Shown here in pieces: positions 16,918 through 25,387 of a stretch of 64,000 bases of DNA. Within the stretch, counting starts at the first letter, position 1. Every line of letters starts with the position of its first letter. The DNA comes from Desulfobacterales bacterium. Its GTDB lineage: Bacteria; Desulfobacterota; Desulfobacteria; Desulfobacterales; JAHEIW01. The stretch is taken from positions 19,876 to 83,875 of the forward strand of contig JASJAN010000035.1 in the NCBI GenBank assembly GCA_030066985.1, given 5' to 3'. A program made the position numbers and the translations under genes. Under the pieces are notes generated by a model. It searched no databases, was not told the DNA's origin, and saw only the letters and a list, made by a program, of their open reading frames with translations.

Positions 16918-18900
16918 TTAGGCATCCGGAATGATCTTGACATAATCTTTCTTGAAGACATCCCATTTCTGCTCTTTGGGATCAAACTTGGAATTGACAA
17001 AGCAGAACCAATTTTCGTCATCCTGGCCCGGATAATCGGCTTGATAGTAAAAGCCCGGATAACGGGTCTCTTTACGGAACTGAATGTGACGCAGGTGCGA
17101 TTCAACCGTCCAGATGCGGTGCTGAATCTCCCAGGCTCTCATCAGTTCATGCAGATCACCGGCAGCCAGTTTTTCGTTATCTTCCCGCATGGTGGCCAGC
17201 AGATCCATGACGATCTCAAGGTTCTTGGAGGTCGTCTGGTAGTAAGTGGAGGTTCCGGCACCATACTCGTGGGTGGCCTTCATCATACGATACATCATGC
17301 CGTTGGGTTTGATGTATTCGGGATTGATGTCATCGTCGGTGGTGTAGGCACAATTATCCAGATAATGGCGTACGGGTTTGTAGACAATGTCGACCAGCTC
17401 GTCAGCTGACTGGCTGATGGCCGGGGAATAATCGGCGTGGTCTTTGGCATAGCGGACCATTTCTTTGACAGCCATTCGACCTTCGGCATGGGAACCGGAG
17501 GAGAATTTATGACCGGAGCAGCCCACGCCGTCACCGGCGGTGAACAGGCCATCTACTGTGGTCATACGGTTGTAAACCTTACCATTGGCAGCTTTGATCT
17601 TGTATGCATCCGGTACCCAGTCAAAATCCGGGCCGGAGGTCCACAGACCGCAGCAACCGGAGTGGGATCCGAGCAGATAAGGCTCGGTGGGCATAACTTC
17701 AGAATTTTTCTTTTCAGGCTCGGTATTGGTGGCGCACCACAGATTGGCCTGCCCGCAAGTCATATCCAAGAAATCTTCCCAGGCTTCGGATTCAAGATGC
17801 TTGAGCTCTTTTTTGTCCATGGTCTTGCCGAGCTCGGCCAGAGCGGTAACGGTATCCATGATAATGGGCCCGCGGCCCTCTTTCATCTCAAAAAGCATCA
17901 GGTGGTTTCGCAGACAGGTCGGTGTAATGGCTGCGGTTCCATAAGGCGCATATTTTTCCAGCTCGGCTTTGGCGGCATCGCTGCCGGCAAAGGCTTCGCC
18001 CAGACCGTTGAGGGTTTTGGCCTTGAACAGCAGGAACCAGGCCCCCACCGGGCCGTAACCGTCTTTAAAACGGGCCGGGGTGAAACGGTTTTCCATCATG
18101 GACAGCTCGGCGCCGACTTTCATGCACAGGGTGTAGGTGGAACCGGAATTCCAGACCGGATACCAGGCGCGGCCCTTTCCTTCACCCACTGAGCGCGGCT
18201 GATAAATATTGACAGCCCCGCCGCAGGCTACCATCATCGTCTTGCATTTGATGATGAAGACTTTGTTTTCGCGCACGGAGAAACCCACCGCACCGGCGAT
18301 TTGATTTTCTTTGTTGGCATCCAGCAGCAACTCAACGATGAAGACCCTTTCCAGAATATTTTCTTCACCAATGGCCAGCTTGGCTGCTTCGGCCACGATG
18401 CGTTTGTAAGATTCGCCGTTGATCATGATCTGCCATTTGCCCGTACGCACCGGCGTGGCGCCCGCTTTCAGGGTGCCCAATTTCTGGCCTTTTTTACCAT
18501 CCAGGTTTTTGCCGTCTTCGGTTTTTTTCCAGATCGGCAGGCCCCACTCTTCAAACAGATGCACGGAGTCATCCACGTGGCAGCCCAGATCAAATATCAG
18601 GTCTTCGCGCACGATGCCCATCAGGTCGTTGCGGACCATGCGCACATAATCATCAGGCGTGTTTTCGCCGATATAGGTGTTGATGGCCGAAAGGCCCTGG
18701 GCAACGGCGCCGCTTCTTTCCAAAGCCGCTTTATCCACCAGCAGAACGCTCTGGTCATCAGACATCCATTTTTTAGCTTCAAAAGCAGAGCCGCAGGCAG
18801 CCATACCGCCACCGACGATCAAAATATCAACTTCACGCTCCTCAACTTCAGGGTCCCTTACAGCTTTGAGTTCCCCCAATGGTTTATTCGGTAATGCCAT
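16918..18900 (-). CDS. aprA: Adenylylsulfate reductase alpha subunit
   Basis: 660 aa, the usual length. Catalytic FAD subunit that reduces APS to sulfite and AMP. The FAD loop 'DILIVGGGMAACGSAFEA' is near residue 25; 'DKAALERSGAVAQGLSAIN' and the conserved 'RNHLMLFEMKEGRGPI' region (near 340) are seen. Active-site His and Arg residues should lie here and near the C-terminus, but I cannot place them exactly. ATG follows AAGGAGGATAAG. It is 65 bases after aprB, and together they form one operon with the terminator at 16830. Confidence 0.97.
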   Translation of the reverse strand: MALPNKPLGELKAVRDPEVEEREVDILIVGGGMAACGSAFEAKKWMSDDQSVLLVDKAALERSGAVAQGLSAINTYIGENTPDDYVRMVRNDLMGIVREDLIFDLGCHVDDSVHLFEEWGLPIWKKTEDGKNLDGKKGQKLGTLKAGATPVRTGKWQIMINGESYKRIVAEAAKLAIGEENILERVFIVELLLDANKENQIAGAVGFSVRENKVFIIKCKTMMVACGGAVNIYQPRSVGEGKGRAWYPVWNSGSTYTLCMKVGAELSMMENRFTPARFKDGYGPVGAWFLLFKAKTLNGLGEAFAGSDAAKAELEKYAPYGTAAITPTCLRNHLMLFEMKEGRGPIIMDTVTALAELGKTMDKKELKHLESEAWEDFLDMTCGQANLWCATNTEPEKKNSEVMPTEPYLLGSHSGCCGLWTSGPDFDWVPDAYKIKAANGKVYNRMTTVDGLFTAGDGVGCSGHKFSSGSHAEGRMAVKEMVRYAKDHADYSPAISQSADELVDIVYKPVRHYLDNCAYTTDDDINPEYIKPNGMMYRMMKATHEYGAGTSTYYQTTSKNLEIVMDLLATMREDNEKLAAGDLHELMRAWEIQHRIWTVESHLRHIQFRKETRYPGFYYQADYPGQDDENWFCFVNSKFDPKEQKWDVFKKDYVKIIPDA

Positions 18901-18965
18901 ATCTTATCCTCCTTGATTTATAGTGCTAATTGATCATTTACTTTAATTTAACTAACCACGCGTCG

Positions 18966-19403
18966 TTAGACAGTTGCTTGTGGCGTCGGAAGGGTATAGC
19001 CGTCGGCTTCTTCGGTTGACAGCAAGCCGCTTTCCAGATCCTTGCCTTTCAGCTCTGCATACGCATTGGCCTGTCCTTCGGGAGTGGTCCGGATGGGGAA
19101 CTTAAAGCGTTTGATGGTTCCGTTACGGAACTTGCAGGTCCACATAACATCTTCGGTTCCCAGCATCGGCATAACACTGCTTCCCAGGGGAACAAAGTCG
19201 GCATAGCCTCTGACTTCAATTGCCTGGGTGGGGCAGATCTTGACGCATGAGAAGCATTCCCAGCACTGATCCGGCTCCTGGTTATAAGCCTTCATCTCGT
19301 TGGGTTCAAGAACCATCAGGTCATTCGGACAAATGTACATGCAGGCAGTTTTGTCCCCGCCTTTGCATCCATCACATTTTTCGTCTATTACATAACTTGG
19401 CAT
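18966..19403 (-). CDS. aprB: Adenylylsulfate reductase beta subunit (ferredoxin-like)
   Basis: 145 aa. The N-terminal half holds two [4Fe-4S] motifs: C10, C13, C21, C25 ('CDGCKGGDKTACMYICP') and 'CWECFSCVKICP'. The C-terminal half is a beta sheet and tail that wraps around AprA ('MWTCKFRNGTIKRFKFP'). It carries electrons from the Qmo complex to the FAD of AprA. ATG follows TAGGAGGT. First gene of the operon, behind a good sigma-70 promoter at 19641-19669. Confidence 0.97.
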   Translation of the reverse strand: MPSYVIDEKCDGCKGGDKTACMYICPNDLMVLEPNEMKAYNQEPDQCWECFSCVKICPTQAIEVRGYADFVPLGSSVMPMLGTEDVMWTCKFRNGTIKRFKFPIRTTPEGQANAYAELKGKDLESGLLSTEEADGYTLPTPQATV

Positions 19404-19438
19404 TTATCATACCTCCTAAAATTAATGTGGTAAGTAAT

Positions 19439-19455
19439 TGTGGCAAACTTTAACC
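19439..19455 (-). promoter_or_regulatory. Conserved leader motif upstream of aprB
   Basis: On the minus strand GGTTAAAGTTTGCCACA. 15 of 17 positions match the motif at 16542-16558, at the same 36-base distance from the start codon. Confidence 0.6.
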
Positions 19456-19640
19456 GTCAAGAAGAATTACGTGGTTGCACCTCCCTTCATATAGCTAAGT
19501 TTTTATTGAATTTAATGGGCTATTTATCGGTTGAACCGGTACCCACCGGTTAATATTTGAGAAAAATCAGGGATTTTTACGGCCAAAGGCAGTAAATATT
19601 TCCTATAAAATCAGCAAGATACAGTTTGTCCAAAGGGGAA

Positions 19641-19669
19641 AACATATCATTGAACTTTTACCTTGTCAA
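19641..19669 (-). promoter_or_regulatory. Promoter of aprBA
   Basis: Minus strand: TTGACA, 17-base spacer, TATGTT. The -35 lies in the short palindrome CCTTG-A-CAAGG, recalling the palindrome at the sat -35. It predicts a leader of about 230 bases. The rest of the 19404-20033 gap holds the leader motif, repeat F1 and nothing else I can name. Confidence 0.7.
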
Positions 19670-19874
19670 GGGTTTTTGGCCCCGCAAAAACCAAAATTTC
19701 AGACAGTTATGAGACAATGTTCGTAACTTCTATCGGCTGTATTTGGCCGGTTAATCTATTACTATATGTTGTATTCGCTTCCCTAAATCCAGCTGAAAAA
19801 AAATTCAAATCAGAAATTCCTTTGATACACTGTTGAAACCTGATATCGCAAGGTTCAGGGGTTTGGGAAAATGT

Positions 19875-19961
19875 TAAATTAGTTTTGTTTGTTTAATTGG
19901 TTGAATTGGTTGGCTTAAACCGAACCAATTGAACAAATTTAACCAATCAAACCAATTAAAC
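19875..19961. repeat. Class F inverted repeat (AATTGGTTG / CAACCAATT type), copy 1
   Basis: TTAATTGGTTGAATTGGTTGG on the left (from 19893) pairs with CCAATTGAACAAATTTAACC and CCAATCAAACCAATTAA on the right. A close copy lies at 20785-20860. Confidence 0.75.
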
Positions 19962-20033
19962 AGAGGAAAAAAGATCCCAGATGATATCTGACACCTGAAA
20001 GCTAATGCTATAAGATTGGAGGTTAAGAATATT

Positions 20034-20759
20034 TTGGACGACCACCTGTATCCCATACCGCCGGACGGAAAATTCCGGTTTGCTTGTTCTCCTGAAGTGG
20101 CTTGTTTTAATGAATGCTGCCGGAACTTGAATCAATTTTTATACCCTTACGATATCTTACGCCTCAAAAAAGGACTGGAAATATCGTCCAGTGAATTTCT
20201 GGAGCGCTACACAGTCCAGCACATCGGGCCCGAATCCGGGCTGCCAATGGTGACACTGAAAGCCTCAGATGAGCACCGGCGGATATGCCCGTTTGTTACC
20301 CCCAAAGGATGCCATGTCTATCCGGATCGTCCCGCATCCTGCCGCACTTATCCGCTGGCGCGGGCCATCGCCAGCAATCGTGAAACCGGAAAAGTCACCG
20401 AACATTTCGTGTTGATTAAAGAGCTGCATTGTTTGGGCTTTAAAGCCTCTAAATCGCAGACCGCGAGGCAATGGACAGACGACCAGGAAATTGCCATTTA
20501 CAACCATTTCAATGATCAGATGCTGGATATCATCCGTCTGAAAAACCAGCTGCGGCCGGGCCGGCTGGATCTAAAATCCCGCCGGCTGTTTTATATGGCG
20601 CTTTACGATCTGGACCGATTCAGAACCCAGATATTTAAAAACAAACTTTTAGATCAGATTGAGGCGGACCCGCAAAAACTGGCTTCGGCCAGGACCGATG
20701 ATACGGCCTTGCTGGAAATCGGCATGGCCTATGTTAAGCAGGCGTTGTTCAACTCATAG
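20034..20759 (+). CDS. YkgJ-type cysteine-cluster protein, copy 1
   Basis: About 241 aa. The start is a TTG at 20034 because GGAGGT lies at 20018-20023; TTG 20016 would place that site inside the gene. Seen: 'CSPEVACFNECCRNLN' near the N-terminus, then 'CPFVTPKGCHVYPDRPASCRTYPL', the CxxxxCC and CPF..C..Y..RP..CR pattern of the YkgJ/Zn-Fe-chelating family. The bound metal and substrate are not established for this group. The C-terminal half (about 120-240) is helical and shared with copy 2 at 21860. It stands alone between two class F repeats. Confidence 0.8.
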   Translation: MDDHLYPIPPDGKFRFACSPEVACFNECCRNLNQFLYPYDILRLKKGLEISSSEFLERYTVQHIGPESGLPMVTLKASDEHRRICPFVTPKGCHVYPDRPASCRTYPLARAIASNRETGKVTEHFVLIKELHCLGFKASKSQTARQWTDDQEIAIYNHFNDQMLDIIRLKNQLRPGRLDLKSRRLFYMALYDLDRFRTQIFKNKLLDQIEADPQKLASARTDDTALLEIGMAYVKQALFNS

Positions 20760-20884
20760 GTTCAGAGGTTCAAGGATTTTTTACATTAGTTTGATTTGTT
20801 TCATTGGTTGAATTGGTTGGTTAAAACCGAACCAATAAAACAAATCAAACTAATTAAACATATGTAACACCTGACACCTAACAA
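20758..20884. repeat. Class D plus class F repeat, copy 2 of F
   Basis: Starts at the stop codon with GGTTCAGAGGTTCAAGG. It continues with a class F inverted repeat (20785-20860, close to 19875-19961) and ends with ACACCTGACACCTAAC. Confidence 0.75.
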
Positions 20885-20909
20885 ACATAAAATAAACACG
20901 GTGGACGAA

Positions 20910-21725
20910 ATGGAACTTCAGAACAAAGTGGCTTTAGTGCTGGGCGCCATCAAGGGTATCGGTAAAGGTATCGCTCTGTCCCTGGCACAGGCCGGGGTGA
21001 AGGTCGCCTTAACCTACTTTGACTGGGAAGAAGAGCTGCCAGCGTTGAAAAAGAATTTGACCGCTGAAGGCAGCGATCACCTCATCTTGAAGACCAACCT
21101 GCTTGAAACCGCAGCCATACCCGCAATGATTGATGCGGTAATCGAACGTTTCGGACGCCTGGATATTTTAATCAACAATATTGAGCGCGGCGGCTGGCCG
21201 GTGGTGCATGGACCTTATCAGCAGCAGCAATGGGATCTGGAAATGGAGACCACCTTGCGCGCCAAACGCTGGGTATTTGATACTGCCCTGCCGCATTTAA
21301 AAGCCAGCGGCGATGCGGTTGTTATCAATCTGTCTTCCATCGCCGGTGTTGTCGGTCGGTCCGGTCCTGCCGGCATGGTCTTTAACGAGGGCTACGCTGC
21401 CGCCAACCGTGGCGTGTCTTTGCTAACCGAGACCTGGGCACGCATGGGTGCCCCACAGGTGCGGGTTAATGAAATCATGCTCGGCTTTGTTGAAACCCGG
21501 CACGCCCGGCAAACCAGAGGCTGGGGGTTGCTCACAGCCGATCAAAAAAAAGCGATTATCGATCACACGCTTTTAGCGCGTACCGGCGTCATTGAGGATG
21601 TCGTTAAGGCCGTCAATTTTATCATCACAGATGCCCCATTTATGACCGGCAGCGTTATACGGCTTGATGGCGGCTACATTCTCGGCGGTGAGGTCGTGCC
21701 CGATATGCCCAAGGGCGTCCTTTAA
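20910..21725 (+). CDS. Short-chain dehydrogenase/reductase-like protein with altered catalytic motif
   Basis: 271 aa from ATG 20910 (GTG 20901 is an alternative). The Rossmann motif is 'GAIKGIGKG' (TGxxxGxG type, with the Thr replaced), 'NNIERGG' replaces NNAG, and 'INLSSIAG' supplies the catalytic Ser. The YxxxK motif reads 'YAAANRG': the Tyr is kept but the Lys is Asn. C-terminal 'MTGSVIRLDGGY' is typical of FabG-like members. Without the Lys the usual hydride-transfer chemistry would be weakened, so it may bind NAD(P) without normal catalysis or use another base. Substrate unknown. Confidence 0.85.
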   Translation: MELQNKVALVLGAIKGIGKGIALSLAQAGVKVALTYFDWEEELPALKKNLTAEGSDHLILKTNLLETAAIPAMIDAVIERFGRLDILINNIERGGWPVVHGPYQQQQWDLEMETTLRAKRWVFDTALPHLKASGDAVVINLSSIAGVVGRSGPAGMVFNEGYAAANRGVSLLTETWARMGAPQVRVNEIMLGFVETRHARQTRGWGLLTADQKKAIIDHTLLARTGVIEDVVKAVNFIITDAPFMTGSVIRLDGGYILGGEVVPDMPKGVL

Positions 21726-21737
21726 AAGCAATAAACC

Positions 21738-21814
21738 TCTCGCAAAGGCGCAAAGACGCCAAGAGTTTTTCTATTAGTGATTTTTTCTTTGCGACTTGGC
21801 GGCTTTGCGTGAGA
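21738..21814. repeat. Class G-like inverted repeat (CGCAAAGGCGCAAAGACGCC type)
   Basis: TCTCGCAAAGGCGCAAAG..CGCCAAG on the left pairs with CTTGGCGGCTTTGCGTGAGA on the right. It lies between two convergent genes and may act as a two-way terminator. Confidence 0.7.
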
Positions 21815-21859
21815 AAAAATAAAAACGATAGAATTCCTTTAATTTTTTTTAGGTCGTCT

Positions 21860-22642
21860 CTAACGCAATCTGATTTTTTTGGTTTTAATGCCCCACAAAA
21901 AAAGCTGCACCCAATCCATGCCGAATTTAAGCAGCGCCACATCATCTGTTTTTATTTTTTTAAGCAGTGCGGATTTAACCTTGTAACGCTGCAAAAAGCT
22001 GCTGTTAAGGACAAATTCACGAAAGCGGTCAATATTATAGGTGGCCATAAATGCCATTTTGGCGCGGGATCCTTCCGGTCCATCAACACCCCAGGGATCA
22101 TCTATAAACAGTCGCTTAAATTGCGCCCAGCGGATTGTCATCCGTTGATAGCTCTGGGCATCCTGATCCTCGGCCCAGCTGGCAACATCCCACTGGTCAT
22201 CCTCGTGCTGCCCCAGGCAAAATTCCGGCGGCCGGTAAAAAAAGATCGGGGTATCTTTTTTGCGGGTGGCATCATACTGAACGCCCTGCTCGATGGGAAA
22301 GGAGCGGCAGGTGTCCGGGCGGTCGGCATAAACCGAGCAGCCGTAATTCGTCAGAAAAGGACAGGTTTTCTCCTGGTCTTCAGACATCCGCAGCAGCACT
22401 TCCGGGAAAAAATTGCCCGGGCACAGGACGGCATCCACGTGCTGCTCTAAAAATTCATCCGAGGAAATTTTTAAAAAATTTTTTAACCGCAACACGTCGT
22501 AAGGATACAAAAACAAGTTTAAATTTCGGCAGCAGCGGTTAAAACAGCCAATTTCCGGATAGCAGCGAAATGAAAACGTATCCTTCTCGTCAATCTGTCT
22601 GCCCGGCAGATCATCTTTTTTATCTATATCGATATACTTCAT
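21860..22642 (-). CDS. YkgJ-type cysteine-cluster protein, copy 2
   Basis: 260 aa, homologous along its length to copy 1. 'CYPEIGCFNRCCRNLN' (near 27) and 'CPFLTNYGCSVYADRPDTCRSFPI' (near 90) are the cluster motifs. The middle contains 'FFYRPPEFCLGQHE', another Cys position conserved with 'HCLGF' in copy 1. The C-terminal 90 residues are helical and end with the same 'ALLKFGM' pattern as 'ALLEIGM' in copy 1. It is 65 bases after the start of copy 3 on the same strand. Function unknown; families of this type have been proposed to chelate Zn or Fe. Confidence 0.8.
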   Translation of the reverse strand: MKYIDIDKKDDLPGRQIDEKDTFSFRCYPEIGCFNRCCRNLNLFLYPYDVLRLKNFLKISSDEFLEQHVDAVLCPGNFFPEVLLRMSEDQEKTCPFLTNYGCSVYADRPDTCRSFPIEQGVQYDATRKKDTPIFFYRPPEFCLGQHEDDQWDVASWAEDQDAQSYQRMTIRWAQFKRLFIDDPWGVDGPEGSRAKMAFMATYNIDRFREFVLNSSFLQRYKVKSALLKKIKTDDVALLKFGMDWVQLFLWGIKTKKIRLR

Positions 22643-22707
22643 ATTTGCGACTCACATGGCCCATAGTGCCCGGTGCATGGAGAAAGGAATCATTTAATCG
22701 CAAACTC

Positions 22708-23346
22708 TTATCCCCGTGCCCCAGTCCCCGCGCCATTTGCATGCAAGACAATCATTTGCGCTATCGACATTTTAATTTTTGTTGTGAAGTCCATTGAGCG
22801 CCTGACATCCTGCTCAAGTTTAGCCATCTCACGATAGACGGGTGTACGATCAAACCCAACATAACGCTGGTGACCACAGCGCTCGCCAAAAGTGCTGCAG
22901 CCCGGGCCCATAATGTTTGGCTGACCGGGTTTTCGCAGCTCGTGGGGGAGTCCATGCAGGCGGCAAATCATGGGGCGATAAGAATACAGGATACAGCGCG
23001 TATCAACATTAAGGGGGCACATCATTCTAATCGCTGCCGGGTTGTCGTGGGCTTTTTCAATCGCATCAATCACGGTTAAAGCCCGCTGTTTTACCTGTTC
23101 GTCGACATCGGCCTTGAGGGTCATCAGGCCTTGTTTTAGATAGGCAACCTCAATGACGGTGTGATGATAAAACCGCGTCCGGCAGCAATTGTCCTGGCAT
23201 CCATCGCAGGTAAAGCCGTATTGTTTGGCCGCTCGGTTATAAGCATCGTCCATGCTGGCATAGATCTGCTGCAGCCGTTGAATAAAAACAGCCAGATCAG
23301 GGGCTTCAATACGCTCTATTCCATGAGATAAGTTCATTACTTTCAT
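22708..23346 (-). CDS. YkgJ-type cysteine-cluster protein, divergent copy 3
   Basis: 212 aa. The N-terminus is helical. 'CDGCQDNCCRTRF' (near 48) and 'CPLNVDTRCILYSYRPMICRLHGLP' (near 110) fit the same CxxC..CC and C..C..Y..RP..CR pattern, followed by 'GPGCSTFGERCGH'. It is only distantly related to copies 1 and 2. It starts 13 bases downstream of the dGTPase-like gene and is likely co-transcribed with it. ATG 23346 or ATG 23337 could be the start. Confidence 0.78.
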   Translation of the reverse strand: MKVMNLSHGIERIEAPDLAVFIQRLQQIYASMDDAYNRAAKQYGFTCDGCQDNCCRTRFYHHTVIEVAYLKQGLMTLKADVDEQVKQRALTVIDAIEKAHDNPAAIRMMCPLNVDTRCILYSYRPMICRLHGLPHELRKPGQPNIMGPGCSTFGERCGHQRYVGFDRTPVYREMAKLEQDVRRSMDFTTKIKMSIAQMIVLHANGAGTGARG

Positions 23347-23359
23347 AGATATCTGGGTT

Positions 23360-24415
23360 CTAAACGACGGGAGATGGAAAAAATATACTCTGATAAAGGT
23401 TCATGGCGTAGCGGTCAGTCATGCTGGCAATCAAGTCACAAACGGTGCGCTCTTTGCTCTGATTGTTGTTGTTGCCCCCCAGCATCTGCAATTCGCTTAA
23501 TTTTTGACGGAGCATCTCCTCATGTTCCAAAAAATAGGCGTACAGATCGGACAGCATTTTTTTGGCTTTTTCAAAATCCTGATGCACCTGCGGGGAGCGG
23601 TAAACGTTTTCATAAAGAAATTGCCTCAATGCTGTCATGGCGGCATAGATCTTATCATCTATCTTTAGATGCAGCTCTCCATTGTGGGCCTTGCTGGAAG
23701 TGATCAGCCCTCGAATCATGGTTTCCGCCCTCTGGGAATGCGTGCGGCCCAGCGTATCCATGCAGATCCCCGGCACCTGTTCGGAGCGGATAACACCGCT
23801 GCGAATGGCATCCTCCAGATCATGGTTTAGATAAGCCATAATATCGGCTATGCGGACAATGCGACCTTCATACGTAATGGCCATCTTGTCCGGGTCATCG
23901 GGCAGTATCTTTCCGTACCCCTTGGAATGCTTTAAAATACCATCGCGAACCTCATATGTGAGATTCAACCCTTTTCCGTTGTTTTCAAGAACCTCCACCA
24001 CCCGCAGACTCTGAACATTGTGGGAAAAATCAGCTGAATATATCTCTCTTAAAACCGTTTCACCGCTATGACCGAAAGGCGTGTGGCCAAGATCATGCCC
24101 TAAAGCGATGGCTTCAACCAGATCCTCGTTTAAAAACAATGCTCGGGCCATAACCCTTGCCATCTGTGATACTTCCAGCGTATGCGTCAGCCGGGTGCGG
24201 TAATCATCACCCAAAGGTGCCAGAAAAACCTGTGTTTTATGCTTTAAGCGTCGAAAGGCATTCGAAAACACAATTCGATCCCGATCCAGCTGAAATGCGG
24301 TTCGAACCGAGCAGGATTTTTCGTCAACAGCACGTCCCTTTGAATCGGAGCTCAAACACCCGAAAGGAGCCATGAATTTTTCCTCGCGGCGCTCATATTC
24401 TTCGCGAATGGACAT
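23360..24415 (-). CDS. dGTP triphosphohydrolase-like HD-domain protein
   Basis: 351 aa from the ATG at 24415, where the conserved 'MSIREEYERREE' begins; the frame is open to 24622 but the extra 69 residues look non-coding. Seen: 'FRRLKHKTQVFL', 'RTRLTHTLEVSQMA', 'ALGHDLGHTPFGHSGE' (the HD pair) and 'GRIVRIADIMAYLNHDLEDA', the metal-binding set of the dGTPase family. These enzymes split dNTPs to nucleoside and triphosphate and control dNTP pools or limit phage. Length fits the non-E. coli type. Whether dGTP is the substrate is not shown. Confidence 0.88.
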   Translation of the reverse strand: MSIREEYERREEKFMAPFGCLSSDSKGRAVDEKSCSVRTAFQLDRDRIVFSNAFRRLKHKTQVFLAPLGDDYRTRLTHTLEVSQMARVMARALFLNEDLVEAIALGHDLGHTPFGHSGETVLREIYSADFSHNVQSLRVVEVLENNGKGLNLTYEVRDGILKHSKGYGKILPDDPDKMAITYEGRIVRIADIMAYLNHDLEDAIRSGVIRSEQVPGICMDTLGRTHSQRAETMIRGLITSSKAHNGELHLKIDDKIYAAMTALRQFLYENVYRSPQVHQDFEKAKKMLSDLYAYFLEHEEMLRQKLSELQMLGGNNNNQSKERTVCDLIASMTDRYAMNLYQSIFFPSPVV

Positions 24416-24607
24416 ATAAAAACCCTTAAAAGGTTTGGCGTTTAAGATCTGCGAATTTGATAATTTCGCCAAGTTGTCTTTGAACCCTTGAAATTTTAAG
24501 CAAAAAGCTAATATAAATATCTGTATAGTGGTTTGTAAAGGAATATTTAATTTACCTGTTAACTGGAAACAATAGCTTCCATATTGAGATCGGGTCAGGC
24601 ATAAACT

Positions 24608-25159
24608 ATGGAAGGTCATCACCTCATACTGGGCGAACTGGTCGATTATATCTCCGGCGAGGTCTTAAAAGATACTCACGACGAGCGCCACCGTCAGGAT
24701 ATCGCACGCCGACTTGTCGAGCAAAATGGGTATGCCAAAACAGATATCGAGCCCCGCAAAGCATTGGTGGCTCAAGCCGATGACAAAAAGGCGGTTTTGA
24801 AAGTTGATTTTATCATCACTCTAGCAGGACAGATCTTGATGGTCGTCAAGTATGCACCCGGATCCTTAGTCACCCGTCGGCGATCGGCACTGGCCGTATC
24901 GCGGCTGATTGCTCCGTATCAGGTTCCGGTGGTTGTTATGACCAACGGTCAGGATGCTGAAATCATCAGCGGGCCATCTGGTGACGTCATCGACTCGGGT
25001 CTGGATGCGATCCCCTCTAAACGGGAATTAACACAGCGTCTGGCCGGCAAGACCTTTGAATCGATAACAAAACACCGAGCCGAAATGGAGTCCAGAATCC
25101 TTTATTGTTATGAAGTTGATGACAGCTGCGAATGTGATGAGGATATCTGTCGGTTGTAG
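24608..25159 (+). CDS. HsdR N-terminal-domain-like protein with degenerate nuclease motif
   Basis: 183 aa. The fold pattern of the HSDR_N group is seen: helices 'DERHRQDIARRLVEQNGY', then 'KVDFIITLAGQILMVVKYAPG', then 'TRRRSALAVSRLIAPYQVPVVVMTNGQDAEI'. A functional nuclease has D..ExK; here the first Asp is present but the ExK position reads 'VVK', so cleavage is doubtful. The C-terminus ends in a Cys-rich acid tail (CECDEDIC), which could bind metal. No restriction-modification partners are nearby, so a stand-alone housekeeping role is likely. Divergent from the dGTPase-like gene; only a weak ribosome site. Confidence 0.75.
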   Translation: MEGHHLILGELVDYISGEVLKDTHDERHRQDIARRLVEQNGYAKTDIEPRKALVAQADDKKAVLKVDFIITLAGQILMVVKYAPGSLVTRRRSALAVSRLIAPYQVPVVVMTNGQDAEIISGPSGDVIDSGLDAIPSKRELTQRLAGKTFESITKHRAEMESRILYCYEVDDSCECDEDICRL

Positions 25160-25218
25160 ATGCCCATGTCACTCGTTATGATTTTTTAACCGGAGTAGTC
25201 ACTAATGTTGCTTTATTA

Positions 25219-25330
25219 GGTTTCAGGTGTCAGGAAACATCGAAAACATGCAACCGTTACCTCATCTGAGTAGCAAGAACTTGAAGATAGCTGCCGAAGG
25301 CCTGACACCCGACACCTGAAACCTGAAACC
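25219..25330. repeat. Class D repeat
   Basis: GGTTTCAGGTGTCAGG on the left; CCTGACACCCGACACCTG followed by AAACCTGAAACC on the right. Confidence 0.8.
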
Positions 25331-25387
25331 AACTATTTGATAAGATCTAAGAACTGAAAACCGGCACACAAGCATAAGGATGTCTTG

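Noticed and set aside
24416..24622. N-terminal extension of the dGTPase-like protein
   Set aside because: The extra 69 residues have no family match and would overlap the divergent gene start at 24608; the conserved start is at 24415.
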